Of a stretch of 64,000 bases of DNA, positions 8,845 to 18,251 are shown one piece after another; the first letter of the stretch is position 1; every line of letters starts with the position of its first letter. The notes under the pieces are model-generated. The model saw only the letters and a program-made list of their open reading frames with translations. It was not told the origin of the DNA and did not search any database. The stretch comes from Pseudaminobacter sp040049255 (GTDB lineage Bacteria; Pseudomonadota; Alphaproteobacteria; Rhizobiales; Rhizobiaceae). The position numbers were made by a program, and so were the translations under genes. The stretch is taken from positions 496,001 through 560,000 of the forward strand of contig NZ_JBDZDR010000002.1 in NCBI RefSeq assembly GCF_040049255.1. The letters are read 5' to 3'.

Positions 8845-9651
8845 TCAAGGATAGGGGAGAATGCCGCTGACCGCGCCCCGGTCGGTGACCAGCGTGTAGT
8901 GCAGGCCGCCGGCGGCGGGGTTGAGGGCGGGACGGTCGAGCACTTCCACGGAGAAGACGGTCTTGCCGTTCTTCTCGTTGCGCTTGGGGGCTGCAAAGAC
9001 GTAGCCGTCGTCGCCCGCCAGGAAGAGCTCGGCAGAGGAGGCTCCGAAAGGCAGGTCAGCGGCCACGAGCAGGGTCTTGTCGTCTTGCCCGACGATGGTT
9101 GCTCCGAAGTCGGACCGCGCAGCCATCGGCAGGGCCTGGATGGCCCTTGCCACGCTGGTGGCGTCGGCCAGATCGTCGGGCGCGCTGGACGGGTCGAGCG
9201 TGAAGTTGGCGTGAACGGGGATGCAGATCGCCTCGCATATGCCGAGGAACACATCGGCGGAAATCACTGCCGGTTTGTCCGGCGAGGCGATGTGGAACGT
9301 GATCGGCAGGGCTATGGAGCGATCGTAGCCGGCCCAGAGCGAATAGCCGTCGTCATGGCGCTGCGGCGCCGGAAAGCTGACCTCAGCGCCGGAAACATTG
9401 GTGCTGCCGCTGATGTTCAGCGATGGCGGCACGCCGGCATCGCCGGGATCGCGCCAATAGGTCTTCCAACCGGGATTCAAATGGATGTCGAGTACCCCCT
9501 TGAGGCGACCTTGCGCATCCGGCATGCCGGTGGTGACCAGCCTTATGCGGCCCCCCTGCGCCTCGAACCACTCGGTGGACGACGAGTAAGCGGGGCCGCT
9601 CCACGCTGCGGCGGCAACGAGAGCGAGTGCTGCGGCTGTGACGTGCTTCAT
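8845..9651 (-). CDS. Exported DsbD N-terminal-like (DsbC/ScsB-type) domain protein
   Basis: 268 residues with a signal peptide (MKHVTAAALALVAAAAWSGPAYS). It matches the family called protein-disulfide reductase DsbD domain-containing protein: a periplasmic beta domain with LNPGWKTYWRDPGDAGVPP and a cysteine pair in FLGICEAICIPV. Full DsbD has a membrane relay and a C-terminal thioredoxin domain; neither is present here. A role in periplasmic thiol transfer or copper tolerance is inferred only. Start 9651 is chosen at the signal peptide; the upstream 50 codons of open frame are not protein-like. Confidence 0.8.
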   Translation of the reverse strand: MKHVTAAALALVAAAAWSGPAYSSSTEWFEAQGGRIRLVTTGMPDAQGRLKGVLDIHLNPGWKTYWRDPGDAGVPPSLNISGSTNVSGAEVSFPAPQRHDDGYSLWAGYDRSIALPITFHIASPDKPAVISADVFLGICEAICIPVHANFTLDPSSAPDDLADATSVARAIQALPMAARSDFGATIVGQDDKTLLVAADLPFGASSAELFLAGDDGYVFAAPKRNEKNGKTVFSVEVLDRPALNPAAGGLHYTLVTDRGAVSGILPYP

Positions 9652-9800
9652 GGTTACGGTTTGCCCCGGCCGGGAGGGTTTCGCAACACAAGGGCTGGTG
9701 TAGCCGATATCATTTTTGCGTGAAGCCATGCGAATCCCCGTGCCTCGGTTCGCGCAACTCGTATCTTTCAAGTGTGGCGAAAACGGACTAGGTTTTTCCA

Positions 9801-10403
9801 ATGGACATTCCGAACCAGAAAAAGACCAGCCGAGGCTTTCTCGACGACCAGTTCCTGATTGCCATGCCGGGCATGAAGGACGAGCGGTTTGCGCGCTCCG
9901 TGATCTATATCTGCGCCCACTCGGAAGAGGGGGCCATGGGGCTCATTATCAACCAAAGCCAGGAGCTGCTGTTCCCCGACCTGCTCGTGCAGCTTGGCAT
10001 ATTGGACGAGCAGGAGGCGATCCGCCTGCCTTCGCCGGCGCGTGATATTGTGGTGCGCAATGGCGGCCCCGTCGACCGCAGCCGCGGCTTCGTGCTTCAC
10101 AGCGACGACTACCGGGTCGAATCCTCGCTGCCGATCTCGGACAGCGTCTGCCTCACGGCGACCGTGGACATTTTGCGTGCGATCTCGATCGGGCGCGGAC
10201 CGCGCCAGGCGCTGATGGCCCTGGGCTATGCCGGCTGGGGGGCCGGGCAACTGGAAAACGAGATCGCACAGAACGGCTGGCTGACCTGCCCGGCCAAGCC
10301 GGAGTTCCTGTTCGACGCCGACATCGACCGCAAATACGACCGGCTGCTGGCTTCGCTCGGGGTGGACCTCGCCCATCTGAGCAGCGACGCCGGCCACGCC
10401 TGA
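9801..10403 (+). CDS. YqgE/AlgH family protein (UPF0301)
   Basis: 200 residues with the family signature FLIAMPGMKDERFARSVIYIC, then GAMGLIINQ and the C-terminal GYAGWGAGQLENEIAQNGWL. The family is widespread and of poorly defined function; AlgH was linked to alginate regulation in Pseudomonas, which need not apply here. It is divergent from the DsbD-like gene across 149 bases and convergent with the EAL protein downstream. Confidence 0.93.
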   Translation: MDIPNQKKTSRGFLDDQFLIAMPGMKDERFARSVIYICAHSEEGAMGLIINQSQELLFPDLLVQLGILDEQEAIRLPSPARDIVVRNGGPVDRSRGFVLHSDDYRVESSLPISDSVCLTATVDILRAISIGRGPRQALMALGYAGWGAGQLENEIAQNGWLTCPAKPEFLFDADIDRKYDRLLASLGVDLAHLSSDAGHA

Positions 10404-10430
10404 AGCCAACCCCGGGCAAGGCTGTGTGAC

Positions 10431-10460
10431 CGCCGGCCGCACGAATGAACCAGGCCGGCG
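10431..10460. terminator. Possible bidirectional hairpin between convergent genes
   Basis: Perfect inverted repeat CGCCGGCC (10431-10438) and GGCCGGCG (10453-10460) in the 69-base gap between the YqgE gene (+) and the GGDEF-EAL gene (-). There is no T run, so its role as a terminator is a positional guess. Confidence 0.35.
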
Positions 10461-10472
10461 CTACGCGCCCGG

Positions 10473-13361
10473 TCAGGTCTGAGCCAGCGGGTATTGCTCC
10501 TTCAGAAGCTTGAGCACGGCGTCGCCGTTGATCGGCGTGCCGAACATGAAGCTCTGCACATATTCGCAGCCCATCTGCCTGAGCTGCAGGGCGTCGCTTT
10601 CGTCCGATATGCCCTCGGCCACCACCGACATGCCCAGCTCGTGGGCCATGTTGACCATCGATCTCAGGAGCACGTCGCGCTTGGGCGACGAATCGTCGAG
10701 GAAGCTCTTGTCGATCTTGATGGTGTCGAAGGGGAAGCGCGTCAGATAGGACAGCGACGAGTAGCCGGTGCCGAAATCATCGAGCGACAGGCCGATGCCG
10801 AGCTGCTTCAATTTGTTGAGCACATGCGCGCTCTGCTCCGGATTGTCCATGACCAGTGATTCGGTCAATTCCAGCCGGAAGCAGCGCGCTTTCAGATTGG
10901 CGCGGGCGATGACGGAGCGCACGTCGCTGACAAGATCGCGGCGGATGAGCTGGCGGCTGGACAGGTTGACCGAGACCGACAGCGGCGCGTCGCCTATCTG
11001 CTTCTGCCAGTAGGCGAGGTCCTCGGCGGCACGCTCCATGGCGAACAGACCGAGCTGGACGATGAGCCCGCAACTTTCGGCCACCGGAATGAAATCGGCA
11101 GGCGGGATCATGCCGCGGCGCGGATGCTCCCAGCGCAGCAATGCCTCGAACCCGGCGACGCTGCGGTCTTCCAGCCGGACGATCGGCTGATAGGCGAGGG
11201 TGAATTCCTTGCGCTCGACAGCGCGGCGCAGGTCCGATTCGAGCTGCAGCCTGTCGGTGCCGACCGAGCGGAAGGCGGGGCGGAAGGGTTCGATGCGGTC
11301 GCCGCCGAAACGCTTGGCCTGGAGCATGGCAAGCTCGGCGTCCTTGACCATGTCGTCGGCGGATGCCTGCGCCGGCGTCCAGGTGATCAGGCCGACGGAA
11401 GCGGTGAGGACGATCTCGCGCTTGGCGAAGGTGATCGGCGAGCCGATCGCCTGCTTGATGGCATCGGCCACGGCGGCGATCCGCGCCGGGTCCTGTTCCG
11501 ACAACAGCATCAGCGCGAACTGATCGCCGGCGAAGCGCGACAGCGAATCCTTGGGCTTGAGCAGACGGTGCAGCCGCCGTGCAATCGTGAGCAGGATGGT
11601 GTCGCCGGCGGAGATGCCGAGACCGTCGTTGACGTGCTTGAAGCGGTCGATGTCGATGACGAAGACCGTCGGGCGGATGTTGTCCTCGGTCTTGGCGATC
11701 GACAGAACCGCTTCGAGCCGGTTCATGAACAGCTCGCGATTGGGCAGGCCGGTGAGATTGTCGTGCACGGCGTCGTGCAGCAGCCTTTCCTCGGCCTTCT
11801 TCTGCTCGGTGATGTCGAGCAGGGTACCGACGCAGCGAATGACCTCGCCATCCGAGCCGACCACGGGCCGGGCCCGCAGCGCAAACCAGTGATAATGGCC
11901 GTCGGCGCCGCGCAGGCGGAAATTCTGAGCCACGCGCCCGCGCCGATGCTCCAGCACTACGTCGAGCGTGGTGCGGAAGGTGTCGCGGTCGTCGCTGTGG
12001 AGCACAGGCAGCCAGTTGCGGGCCGGGCCGCCGAGCGTGTTGGAGGGCAGGCCGAGCTGCAGGCTGACGTCGGGCCGCGTCACCACGCGGTCGCGCAGCA
12101 CGTCCCAATCCCACACGATATCGCCGGAGCCCGCCACGGCCAGTGCCTGGCGCTCCAGGTCGCTGAACAGGCCCTGGTGCAGCGCGCCGCCGGCAAAAGC
12201 GTGCTGCATGACGGTGAAGCCTATGAGCAGGATGATGAGGATCAGGCCACCGCCCAGCGCCGGTTGCACCACGTCGTTGTCCAGAAGCCCGGTGACCGCC
12301 ATCCATGAGCCGCAAAGCCAGATCAGCACCATGACCCAGCTGGGGATCAGCATGATGGCGCGGTCGTAGCCGCGAATGCCCAGAAGCACGATGAGGCCGA
12401 TGCCGCTTATCGCGGTGGCGGCAAAAGACAGGCGCGCGACGCCCGATGCCACGGCCGGGTCCACGACGGCCACGCCGGCGATCAGCACGAGCCCGAGGAT
12501 CCACGCCAGGGCGCCGTAGCTGAAATGCCCGTGCCAGCGGTTGAGGTTGAGATAGGCGAAGAGGAACACAACCAGCGTCGCGGCCAGGCTGACTTCGGTA
12601 CCGGCGCGCCATATCTGCTCGCTGCCGGGAGATATGGACATGATCTTGTTGAGGAAGCCGAAGTCGACGCAGATATAGGCAAGAACCGCCCATGACAGTG
12701 CGGCAGTGGCCGGGAACATCGACGTGCCCTTGACCACGAAGAGAATGGTGAGGAACAGCGCCAGCAGCCCGGCGATGCCGATGATGATGCCGCGAAACAG
12801 CGTGTAGGAGTTGACCGAGTCCTTGTAGGATACCGGGTCCCACAGGTAGACCTGCGGCAGCTTGGGCGAGGACAGCTCGGCGATGAAGGTGACGACCGCG
12901 CCGGGGTTCAGGGTGACCAGGAACACATCGGCGTCTGGGCTTGGCTGGCGATCCAGCGAGAAGCCTTCACTGGGGGTGATGGCCACGATGCGGCTGGAGC
13001 CGAGATCGGGCCAGAACAGGCCGGAGTTCACAAGGCGAAAGTGCGGCGCCACGATCAGCCTGTCGAGCTGCTGTTCGGTGGTGTTGGCGAGAGCAAAGAC
13101 CGCCCAGTCGCCGCCGGAGCGGGTGTCGTTGGCTTCCACCTCGATGCGGCGGACGATGCCGTCGGGGCCCGGCGCGGTGGAGACCTGAAAATTCTCGCCC
13201 TGATTCCGATAGATTTCCACAGCGCCCGAAAGGTCCAGCGCAATGTCGTCACGGGCGATCTTGATCGGCTCTATGGCGAAGGCGGAGGATGCCGTCCAGA
13301 AGACCGCGAATGCCGCGAGAAATATGGCCAACAGGCGTCCGATCCGCAGAGAGTTTGTCAA
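10473..13361 (-). CDS. Membrane 7TMR-PAS-GGDEF-EAL protein, probable c-di-GMP phosphodiesterase
   Basis: About 962 residues. Order: signal/anchor segment, extracytoplasmic beta-rich domain (to about 180), a block of seven membrane helices (about 187-380) of 7TMR-DISM type, a PAS domain (about 410-515, ending DITEQKKAEERLL), GGDEF, then EAL. The GGDEF site reads FAGDQFAL, so diguanylate cyclase activity is doubtful. The EAL domain keeps GFEALLRWEHP, ELTESLVMDN, DDFGTGYSS, IKIDKSF and VAEGI, as expected of an active phosphodiesterase. The start is set at TTG 13361, just after the GNAT stop, with AAGG upstream. The ATG at 13430 would overlap the GNAT gene by 67 bases. Confidence 0.88.
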   Translation of the reverse strand: MTNSLRIGRLLAIFLAAFAVFWTASSAFAIEPIKIARDDIALDLSGAVEIYRNQGENFQVSTAPGPDGIVRRIEVEANDTRSGGDWAVFALANTTEQQLDRLIVAPHFRLVNSGLFWPDLGSSRIVAITPSEGFSLDRQPSPDADVFLVTLNPGAVVTFIAELSSPKLPQVYLWDPVSYKDSVNSYTLFRGIIIGIAGLLALFLTILFVVKGTSMFPATAALSWAVLAYICVDFGFLNKIMSISPGSEQIWRAGTEVSLAATLVVFLFAYLNLNRWHGHFSYGALAWILGLVLIAGVAVVDPAVASGVARLSFAATAISGIGLIVLLGIRGYDRAIMLIPSWVMVLIWLCGSWMAVTGLLDNDVVQPALGGGLILIILLIGFTVMQHAFAGGALHQGLFSDLERQALAVAGSGDIVWDWDVLRDRVVTRPDVSLQLGLPSNTLGGPARNWLPVLHSDDRDTFRTTLDVVLEHRRGRVAQNFRLRGADGHYHWFALRARPVVGSDGEVIRCVGTLLDITEQKKAEERLLHDAVHDNLTGLPNRELFMNRLEAVLSIAKTEDNIRPTVFVIDIDRFKHVNDGLGISAGDTILLTIARRLHRLLKPKDSLSRFAGDQFALMLLSEQDPARIAAVADAIKQAIGSPITFAKREIVLTASVGLITWTPAQASADDMVKDAELAMLQAKRFGGDRIEPFRPAFRSVGTDRLQLESDLRRAVERKEFTLAYQPIVRLEDRSVAGFEALLRWEHPRRGMIPPADFIPVAESCGLIVQLGLFAMERAAEDLAYWQKQIGDAPLSVSVNLSSRQLIRRDLVSDVRSVIARANLKARCFRLELTESLVMDNPEQSAHVLNKLKQLGIGLSLDDFGTGYSSLSYLTRFPFDTIKIDKSFLDDSSPKRDVLLRSMVNMAHELGMSVVAEGISDESDALQLRQMGCEYVQSFMFGTPINGDAVLKLLKEQYPLAQT

Positions 13362-13363
13362 AA

Positions 13364-13960
13364 TCAGCCCTTTGTCGTGACACCACGCCGATCGCCCGCG
13401 ATCAAGGCGTAGAGGTAGTGATCCTGCCACTTTCCGTTGATTCTGAGAAAGGAGCGCAACAGTCCTTCACGCTGAAATCCGGCTTTTTCAAGCACGCGGA
13501 TCGAGCGCTTGTTGCCGGGAATACAGGCGGCTTCGATCCTGTGCAACCTCAGCGTTTCGAAGCCGAAGTCGACGACCAGCAGCAACGCGTCCAGCATGAG
13601 CCCCCTGCCGGCGAAGCGTTCGCCGATCCAGTAGCCAATCTGGCCGCTTTGCGAGACGCCGCGACGGACGTTTCCAAGCGTGATGCCGCCGATCAGCTTG
13701 CCCGAGGCATTGTCGAAGATGAAAAAGGCGCTGGCGCTGCCGTTGGCATAGTCCTCGCGGTAGCGGCTGAGCCGCTGGCGCCAGGCCGAGCGCCCGAGCT
13801 CGTCAGGCGACCATAGCGGCTCCCAAGGCTCCAGGAAGGCGCGGCTTTCCGCCCGCAGAGCCGCCCATTCGCGGTAATCGCCGGGCTGCGGCATGCGAAG
13901 GTGCACGCGCTCGCCCTTCAGCGCCGGCATGTCTCGGCGGAGAAAGGGGAGCGCGAACAT
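13364..13960 (-). CDS. GNAT family N-acetyltransferase (RimJ/RimL-like)
   Basis: 198 residues of the RimJ-type acetyltransferase fold: FLEPWEP in the N-terminal helix region, GKLIGGITLGNVRRG, the acetyl-CoA loop IGYWIGERFAGRGLMLDALL, and the C-terminal RIEAACIPGNKRSIRVLEKAGF. Related proteins acetylate the N-terminus of ribosomal proteins, but the substrate here cannot be assigned. It lies between the M16 peptidase gene (11-base gap) and the EAL gene (2-base gap) on the same strand, so these may be co-transcribed with thrC. Confidence 0.92.
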   Translation of the reverse strand: MFALPFLRRDMPALKGERVHLRMPQPGDYREWAALRAESRAFLEPWEPLWSPDELGRSAWRQRLSRYREDYANGSASAFFIFDNASGKLIGGITLGNVRRGVSQSGQIGYWIGERFAGRGLMLDALLLVVDFGFETLRLHRIEAACIPGNKRSIRVLEKAGFQREGLLRSFLRINGKWQDHYLYALIAGDRRGVTTKG

Positions 13961-13971
13961 GGCTTCCGGCG

Positions 13972-15264
13972 TTACCCGGCCAGCTTCTGAATGCTGCCGG
14001 CGGATTTGGGAAGTGCGTCGCTAATCGCCTCGTAGTGCGGAAGCGTGCCGATGGGGCCGACGGCGGTAACCGTTGGCTTGGTCGAGAAGAGACGCCCCGA
14101 CAGGTCGGTCAACCGGTCGACGGTGAGCGCGCCCAGTCGTTCCATCAGCTCTTCCTTGGCGATGGGGCGGCCGAACAGCAAAATCTGCCGCGCGATCTGC
14201 GAAGCCCGGCTGGAAGCGCTTTCGGCCGACATGATGAGGCCGGCGCGATATTGCGCGCGCGCCCTGTCGAGCTCTTCCTGGGAAATGCTTTCGCTGGCGC
14301 GTTCGAGTTCCTGGATGATGACCGGAACCAGGCGGGCGATGTCTGTCTGCCCGGTGGCGGCATGGACGCCGAAGATGCCGGTGTCCGAAAAGCCCCAGTG
14401 GAAGGCATAGACCGAATAGCAAAGGCCGCGCTTTTCGCGAACTTCCTGGAACAGGCGGGACGACATGCCTCCGCCGAGGATCATGGATAGTACCTGCGAG
14501 GCGTAGAAGTCGCGAACATGATAGGCGCGGCCTTCGAAGCCGAGCACGATCTGGGCGTCCATCAGGTCGCGATGTTCGCGGTAATCGCCGCCGACGTAAT
14601 TGGCGAATTGCGGCACGATGCCATCGGCCTTGGAACGGAAGCTGCCGAGCCGCCTTTCGACATCGCGCACGAAGACGTCGTGCTTCACGTCGCCGGCGGC
14701 AACGACCACCATCTGCTCGGCGCCGTATTGGCGCTCCATGAAGGCGTGAAGCTGCTTCGAGGTGAAGGACTTTACCGTCTCGGGCGTCCCGAGGATGGAG
14801 CGGCCGATGGTCTGGTGGCGGAAGGCCGTCTCGGTGAAATGATCGAACACGACATCGTCCGGCGTGTCGTGGGCGGCGCCGATCTCCTGCAGGATGACGT
14901 GCTGCTCGCGCTCCAGTTCGTCGGGATCGAACTTCGATTCCGTCAGGATGTCGGCAAGGAGATCGAGGCCGAGCGGCACGTCGTCGGCGAGCACGCGGGC
15001 GTAGAAGGACGTCGTTTCAACGCTGGTGGCGGCATTGATTTCGCCGCCGACATTCTCGATCTCCGAAGCGATCTGGAAGGCGCTTCGCTTGTTGGTCCCC
15101 TTGAACGCCATGTGTTCAAGAAGGTGGGCCATCCCATGCTCGTCGTCGCGCTCGTTTCGGGCTCCGGACTTGACCCAAACACCCATTGCGACGGATTCGA
15201 TACTTGGAAGGGTCTCGGTGGCTACCGTCAGGCCGTTCGACAGACGGCTTACCTCAACACCCAT
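13972..15264 (-). CDS. M16 family zinc peptidase (mitochondrial processing peptidase beta-like)
   Basis: 430 residues. The inverted zinc motif HxxEH is in MAHLLEHMAFKGT (about residue 45), with the distant Glu ligand about 75 residues on in the EREQHVILQEIG segment. NVGGEINAATSVETTSFYARV is also typical. The C-terminal half is a second M16 fold. Bacterial members resemble MPP-beta and are usually encoded next to thrC in rhizobia, as here (11-base gap). Native substrates are unknown. Confidence 0.95.
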   Translation of the reverse strand: MGVEVSRLSNGLTVATETLPSIESVAMGVWVKSGARNERDDEHGMAHLLEHMAFKGTNKRSAFQIASEIENVGGEINAATSVETTSFYARVLADDVPLGLDLLADILTESKFDPDELEREQHVILQEIGAAHDTPDDVVFDHFTETAFRHQTIGRSILGTPETVKSFTSKQLHAFMERQYGAEQMVVVAAGDVKHDVFVRDVERRLGSFRSKADGIVPQFANYVGGDYREHRDLMDAQIVLGFEGRAYHVRDFYASQVLSMILGGGMSSRLFQEVREKRGLCYSVYAFHWGFSDTGIFGVHAATGQTDIARLVPVIIQELERASESISQEELDRARAQYRAGLIMSAESASSRASQIARQILLFGRPIAKEELMERLGALTVDRLTDLSGRLFSTKPTVTAVGPIGTLPHYEAISDALPKSAGSIQKLAG

Positions 15265-15275
15265 AAAGATACTCC

Positions 15276-16670
15276 CTAGAGCGCCGCCCGCGCGTGGCGA
15301 CCAATGTAATCTTCCACCATTTTCAGGTCGGAGGATAGTATCGTGTACTTTTCCTCCTTTTCCATCAACCCCCCAAGCCAGGCGGGTAGCGCCGGCGTGA
15401 TGCCGCTGGCTTCCCGCACGGCGTCGGGGAACTTGGCCGGATGGGCGGTGGCGAGCACGACCATCGGCGTGTCGCCGGCATGCCGGCGGGCGACATGCAT
15501 GGCGGTGGCGGTGTGAGGGTCGAGCAGATAGGAACTCGTGTCCAGCGTCTCGCGAATGGTGGCGGCGGTTTCGGCCATGTCCGAGCGGCCGGCATCGAAC
15601 TCTCCGCGGATGGCTGCAAGCGTCGGCGCATCGATCGAGAATGCGCCGGACTGCTTCAGGCCCGCCATGTAGCGCCGCACCTCCCCGGCGTCACGGCCGG
15701 AAGCCTCGAACAGCAGACGCTCGAAATTCGACGAGACCTGAATGTCCATGGAGGGCGAGGTGGTCACGGTCACGCCGGCGGTGCGGTATTCGCCCGTCGC
15801 AAGCGTGCGGGCGAGGATGTCGTTGTCATTGGTGGCGATGACGAGCCGCTCGATCGGCAGGCCCATGCGCTTGGCGGCATAGCCGGCGAAGATGTCGCCG
15901 AAATTGCCCGTCGGCACGGTGAAGGAGACCGGCCTGTCCGGCGCCCCGAGCGAAATCGCCGAGGAGAAGTAGTAGACGATCTGGGCCATGATGCGGGCCC
16001 AGTTGATGGAGTTCACGCCCGACAGCGCGACGCGGTCGCGGAAGGCGTGGTCGTTGAACATGTCCTTCACCAGGCCCTGGCAATCGTCGAAATTGCCTTC
16101 GATGGCCAAGGCGTGGACGTTGCCCGCGGTGTGGGTCGTCATCTGGCGCTGCTGCACCGGCGAGACGCGGCCATGCGGGAACAGCACGAACATGTCGGTG
16201 CGGTCGCGCCCGGCAAAGGCGTCGATGGCAGCACCACCGGTATCGCCCGAGGTGGCGGCGGTGATGGTTGCACGCTGGCCGCGCTCGGCCAGAACATGGT
16301 CCATCAGCCGGGCCAGCATCTGCATGGCCACGTCCTTGAAGGCCAGCGTAGGCCCGTGGAAAAGCTCCAGCACGAAGGTGTTGGCGCCGGTCTGCACCAG
16401 CGGGCAGACGGCCTCGTGGCGGAAGGTTGCATAGGCTTCGCGCACGATGCGCTCGAACGCCGGGGCCGAAATCTCGCCGCCGAGGAAGGGCGTCAGCAGG
16501 CGGATGGCGAGGTCGGGGTAGGAAAGGCCACGCATTGCGCGGATATCGGCCACGCTGAACTGGGGCCATTCGCTGGGGATGTACAGACCGCCATCGCGCG
16601 CCAGCCCGGTCAGGACCGCGTCCGAAAATCCAAGAGCAGGGGCTTCCCCGCGAGTGCTGACATACTGCAT
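15276..16670 (-). CDS. thrC: Threonine synthase
   Basis: PLP enzyme converting O-phosphohomoserine to threonine, the step after ThrB (6794-7756). The N-terminal family start MQYVSTRGEAPALGFSDAVL and the PLP lysine in FHGPTLAFKDVAMQML are clear. ATSGDTGGAA and PTGNFGDIFAG form the phosphate-binding parts. At 464 residues this is the longer class. The ATG at 16670 is chosen; a second ATG two codons upstream (16676) is possible. Confidence 0.96.
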   Translation of the reverse strand: MQYVSTRGEAPALGFSDAVLTGLARDGGLYIPSEWPQFSVADIRAMRGLSYPDLAIRLLTPFLGGEISAPAFERIVREAYATFRHEAVCPLVQTGANTFVLELFHGPTLAFKDVAMQMLARLMDHVLAERGQRATITAATSGDTGGAAIDAFAGRDRTDMFVLFPHGRVSPVQQRQMTTHTAGNVHALAIEGNFDDCQGLVKDMFNDHAFRDRVALSGVNSINWARIMAQIVYYFSSAISLGAPDRPVSFTVPTGNFGDIFAGYAAKRMGLPIERLVIATNDNDILARTLATGEYRTAGVTVTTSPSMDIQVSSNFERLLFEASGRDAGEVRRYMAGLKQSGAFSIDAPTLAAIRGEFDAGRSDMAETAATIRETLDTSSYLLDPHTATAMHVARRHAGDTPMVVLATAHPAKFPDAVREASGITPALPAWLGGLMEKEEKYTILSSDLKMVEDYIGRHARAAL

Positions 16671-16798
16671 CGTCATCCGTCTATTCCGGTCCAGCCGCCG
16701 AACTCAAGCTGGGTGGTGAAAAACTGTGTGCCGTCAGTCGCATTTTTGCCGATCGATTGCTATACCACGCGCAACTTTGCGAGAGGGAAGTACGGCAT

Positions 16799-17356
16799 AT
16801 GACGTTTCTGAAGTTTCGATTGGTTAAGGGTCGTTCTCTGGCCGGGCTTGCGGTTTCGGGCCTGATGATTGCGGTCGCGGGGTGCCAGTCCGGTCAAGGC
16901 GGCAGCACGGCGGCGCAGCCGAAGGTTCTCGCCAGCGAGCTTCAGGCCTATTGCCCGCGAGTGACGCTGCGTGAAGGCACAGCCTATTTCAACACTTATG
17001 CCAAGGGCGGCCAGGACGATCCGGCCAAGCTGGTCTACCAGGCTTCCATTTCCGATGTGACGCGCAGCTGCAGCCGCGCCGACGGCATGCTCACCCTCAA
17101 CGTCGCCGCAGCCGGCAGGGTGGTCCCCGGACCGGCCGGGGTGCCGGGCAGCGTCAACATGCCGATCCGCGTCGCCGTGGTGCGCGGCGATGAGTTGCTC
17201 TATTCCAAGCTGCACACGGTCCAGGTTGCGATGCCGGATAGCTCGGCCGCGCAGTTCGTCTTCAACGATCCTAACGTAACCTTCCCGATCCCCACGGAAG
17301 CGAGTGTGCAGGTCTTTGTGGGCTACGACGAAGGCCCGCCGGCCAAGAAGAAGTAA
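16799..17356 (+). CDS. Putative lipoprotein, conserved in Rhizobiales
   Basis: 185 residues with a lipoprotein signal: a basic start, a hydrophobic stretch and the lipobox VAGCQ, giving a lipidated Cys at about residue 23. The mature part is a soluble domain with an aspartate/serine-rich core and a lysine tail (PPAKKK). I do not recognise a characterised family. Start 16799 has GAGAGGGA upstream; the 14 codons before it in frame would bury the signal peptide. It is divergent from thrC and convergent with the HAD gene, 8 bases apart. Confidence 0.75.
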   Translation: MTFLKFRLVKGRSLAGLAVSGLMIAVAGCQSGQGGSTAAQPKVLASELQAYCPRVTLREGTAYFNTYAKGGQDDPAKLVYQASISDVTRSCSRADGMLTLNVAAAGRVVPGPAGVPGSVNMPIRVAVVRGDELLYSKLHTVQVAMPDSSAAQFVFNDPNVTFPIPTEASVQVFVGYDEGPPAKKK

Positions 17357-17364
17357 TGGCCGGG

Positions 17365-18054
17365 TCACGCGTTTTCCGACCACTCCGACAAGGCGGCGAT
17401 GACGCCGTGGAAATCCTGCCAGCGGCGGATGACGGTCTCGGCACCGGCTTCCGTCAGCGCATCGGCGTGGCCGGGATAGCTGTGCGAGGCGCCCGTGAAG
17501 CCGATGGCACGCATGCCCGCGGCGCGCGCGCCGGCGATGCCGTGGACCGAATCCTCGATCACGAAGGTGCGCTCCGGGTTGGCATTCAGCGTCTTGGCTG
17601 CGTGGAGGAAAACGTCCGGCGCGGGCTTCGGCTTTTTCGATGGGGTTTCCAGCGCCGAGAAGATGCGACCGGAGAACAGCGGCAGCAGCCTGGTCCTCGA
17701 CAGCGTGATCTCCAGACGCACCATCGCCGAGTTTGAGCAGATGCAATAGGGGACGCCAACTGCCGCGACGGCCTGGTGGGCGCCCTCCAGCGCGCGGACT
17801 TCCGCCTCGAGGCGGCGATCGACAAGTTGTTCCGCTTGGTCGATCAACGAGGCCTTCAGTGGAATCTGCGACTGCTCCTCGATGCGCAGCATGATGTCCT
17901 TGAAGGTAAGACCGGCGTAGACTTCCGCCAGTTCCTCAGGCGAGATCGGGAAGCCGGCCTCGGTCAGAAGTTCGGCCTCGACACGGGCGGCGATGATTTC
18001 TGAATCGACGAGCACGCCGTCGCAATCGAAAATGACGAGATCGGGCTGGGTCAT
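17365..18054 (-). CDS. HAD-superfamily hydrolase (beta-phosphoglucomutase/phosphatase-like)
   Basis: 229 residues. Motif I FDCDGVLVDSE holds the nucleophile and acid-base aspartates. ICSNSA is motif II, KPKPAPDVF the motif III lysine, and VIEDSVHGIAGARAAGM motif IV. The four-helix cap between residues 15 and 85 places it in subfamily IA. Relatives include sugar-phosphate phosphatases and beta-phosphoglucomutases; the substrate is not determinable. It is transcribed away from ccrM across a 197-base region. Confidence 0.92.
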   Translation of the reverse strand: MTQPDLVIFDCDGVLVDSEIIAARVEAELLTEAGFPISPEELAEVYAGLTFKDIMLRIEEQSQIPLKASLIDQAEQLVDRRLEAEVRALEGAHQAVAAVGVPYCICSNSAMVRLEITLSRTRLLPLFSGRIFSALETPSKKPKPAPDVFLHAAKTLNANPERTFVIEDSVHGIAGARAAGMRAIGFTGASHSYPGHADALTEAGAETVIRRWQDFHGVIAALSEWSENA

Positions 18055-18190
18055 GGCTATCCGGGGAAAACGGGGAGGGCAGGCCGCAAAACGGCATGTG
18101 CGGGTTCAGGCCGCTGCATACACCATCAGCACCCGATCCGCAAATTCGCGCCGCACCCGATCGACAAATCGGCGGCCTGCTTCACCAATT

Positions 18191-18226
18191 GTTTACGCTA
18201 ATCGGTAACCATAACAACCTGTAAAC
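18191..18226. promoter_or_regulatory. Candidate control region upstream of ccrM
   Basis: GTTTAC (18191-18196) and GTAAAC (18221-18226) form an inverted pair. Between them, GTAACCAT at 18205-18212 matches seven of eight bases of the CtrA half-site TTAACCAT. ccrM is CtrA-controlled in Caulobacter and Sinorhizobium. The assignment rests on this near-match and position, 26 bases or more before the ccrM start. Confidence 0.35.
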
Positions 18227-18251
18227 AGTAACGCGTAATCCGGGTGTCTGA

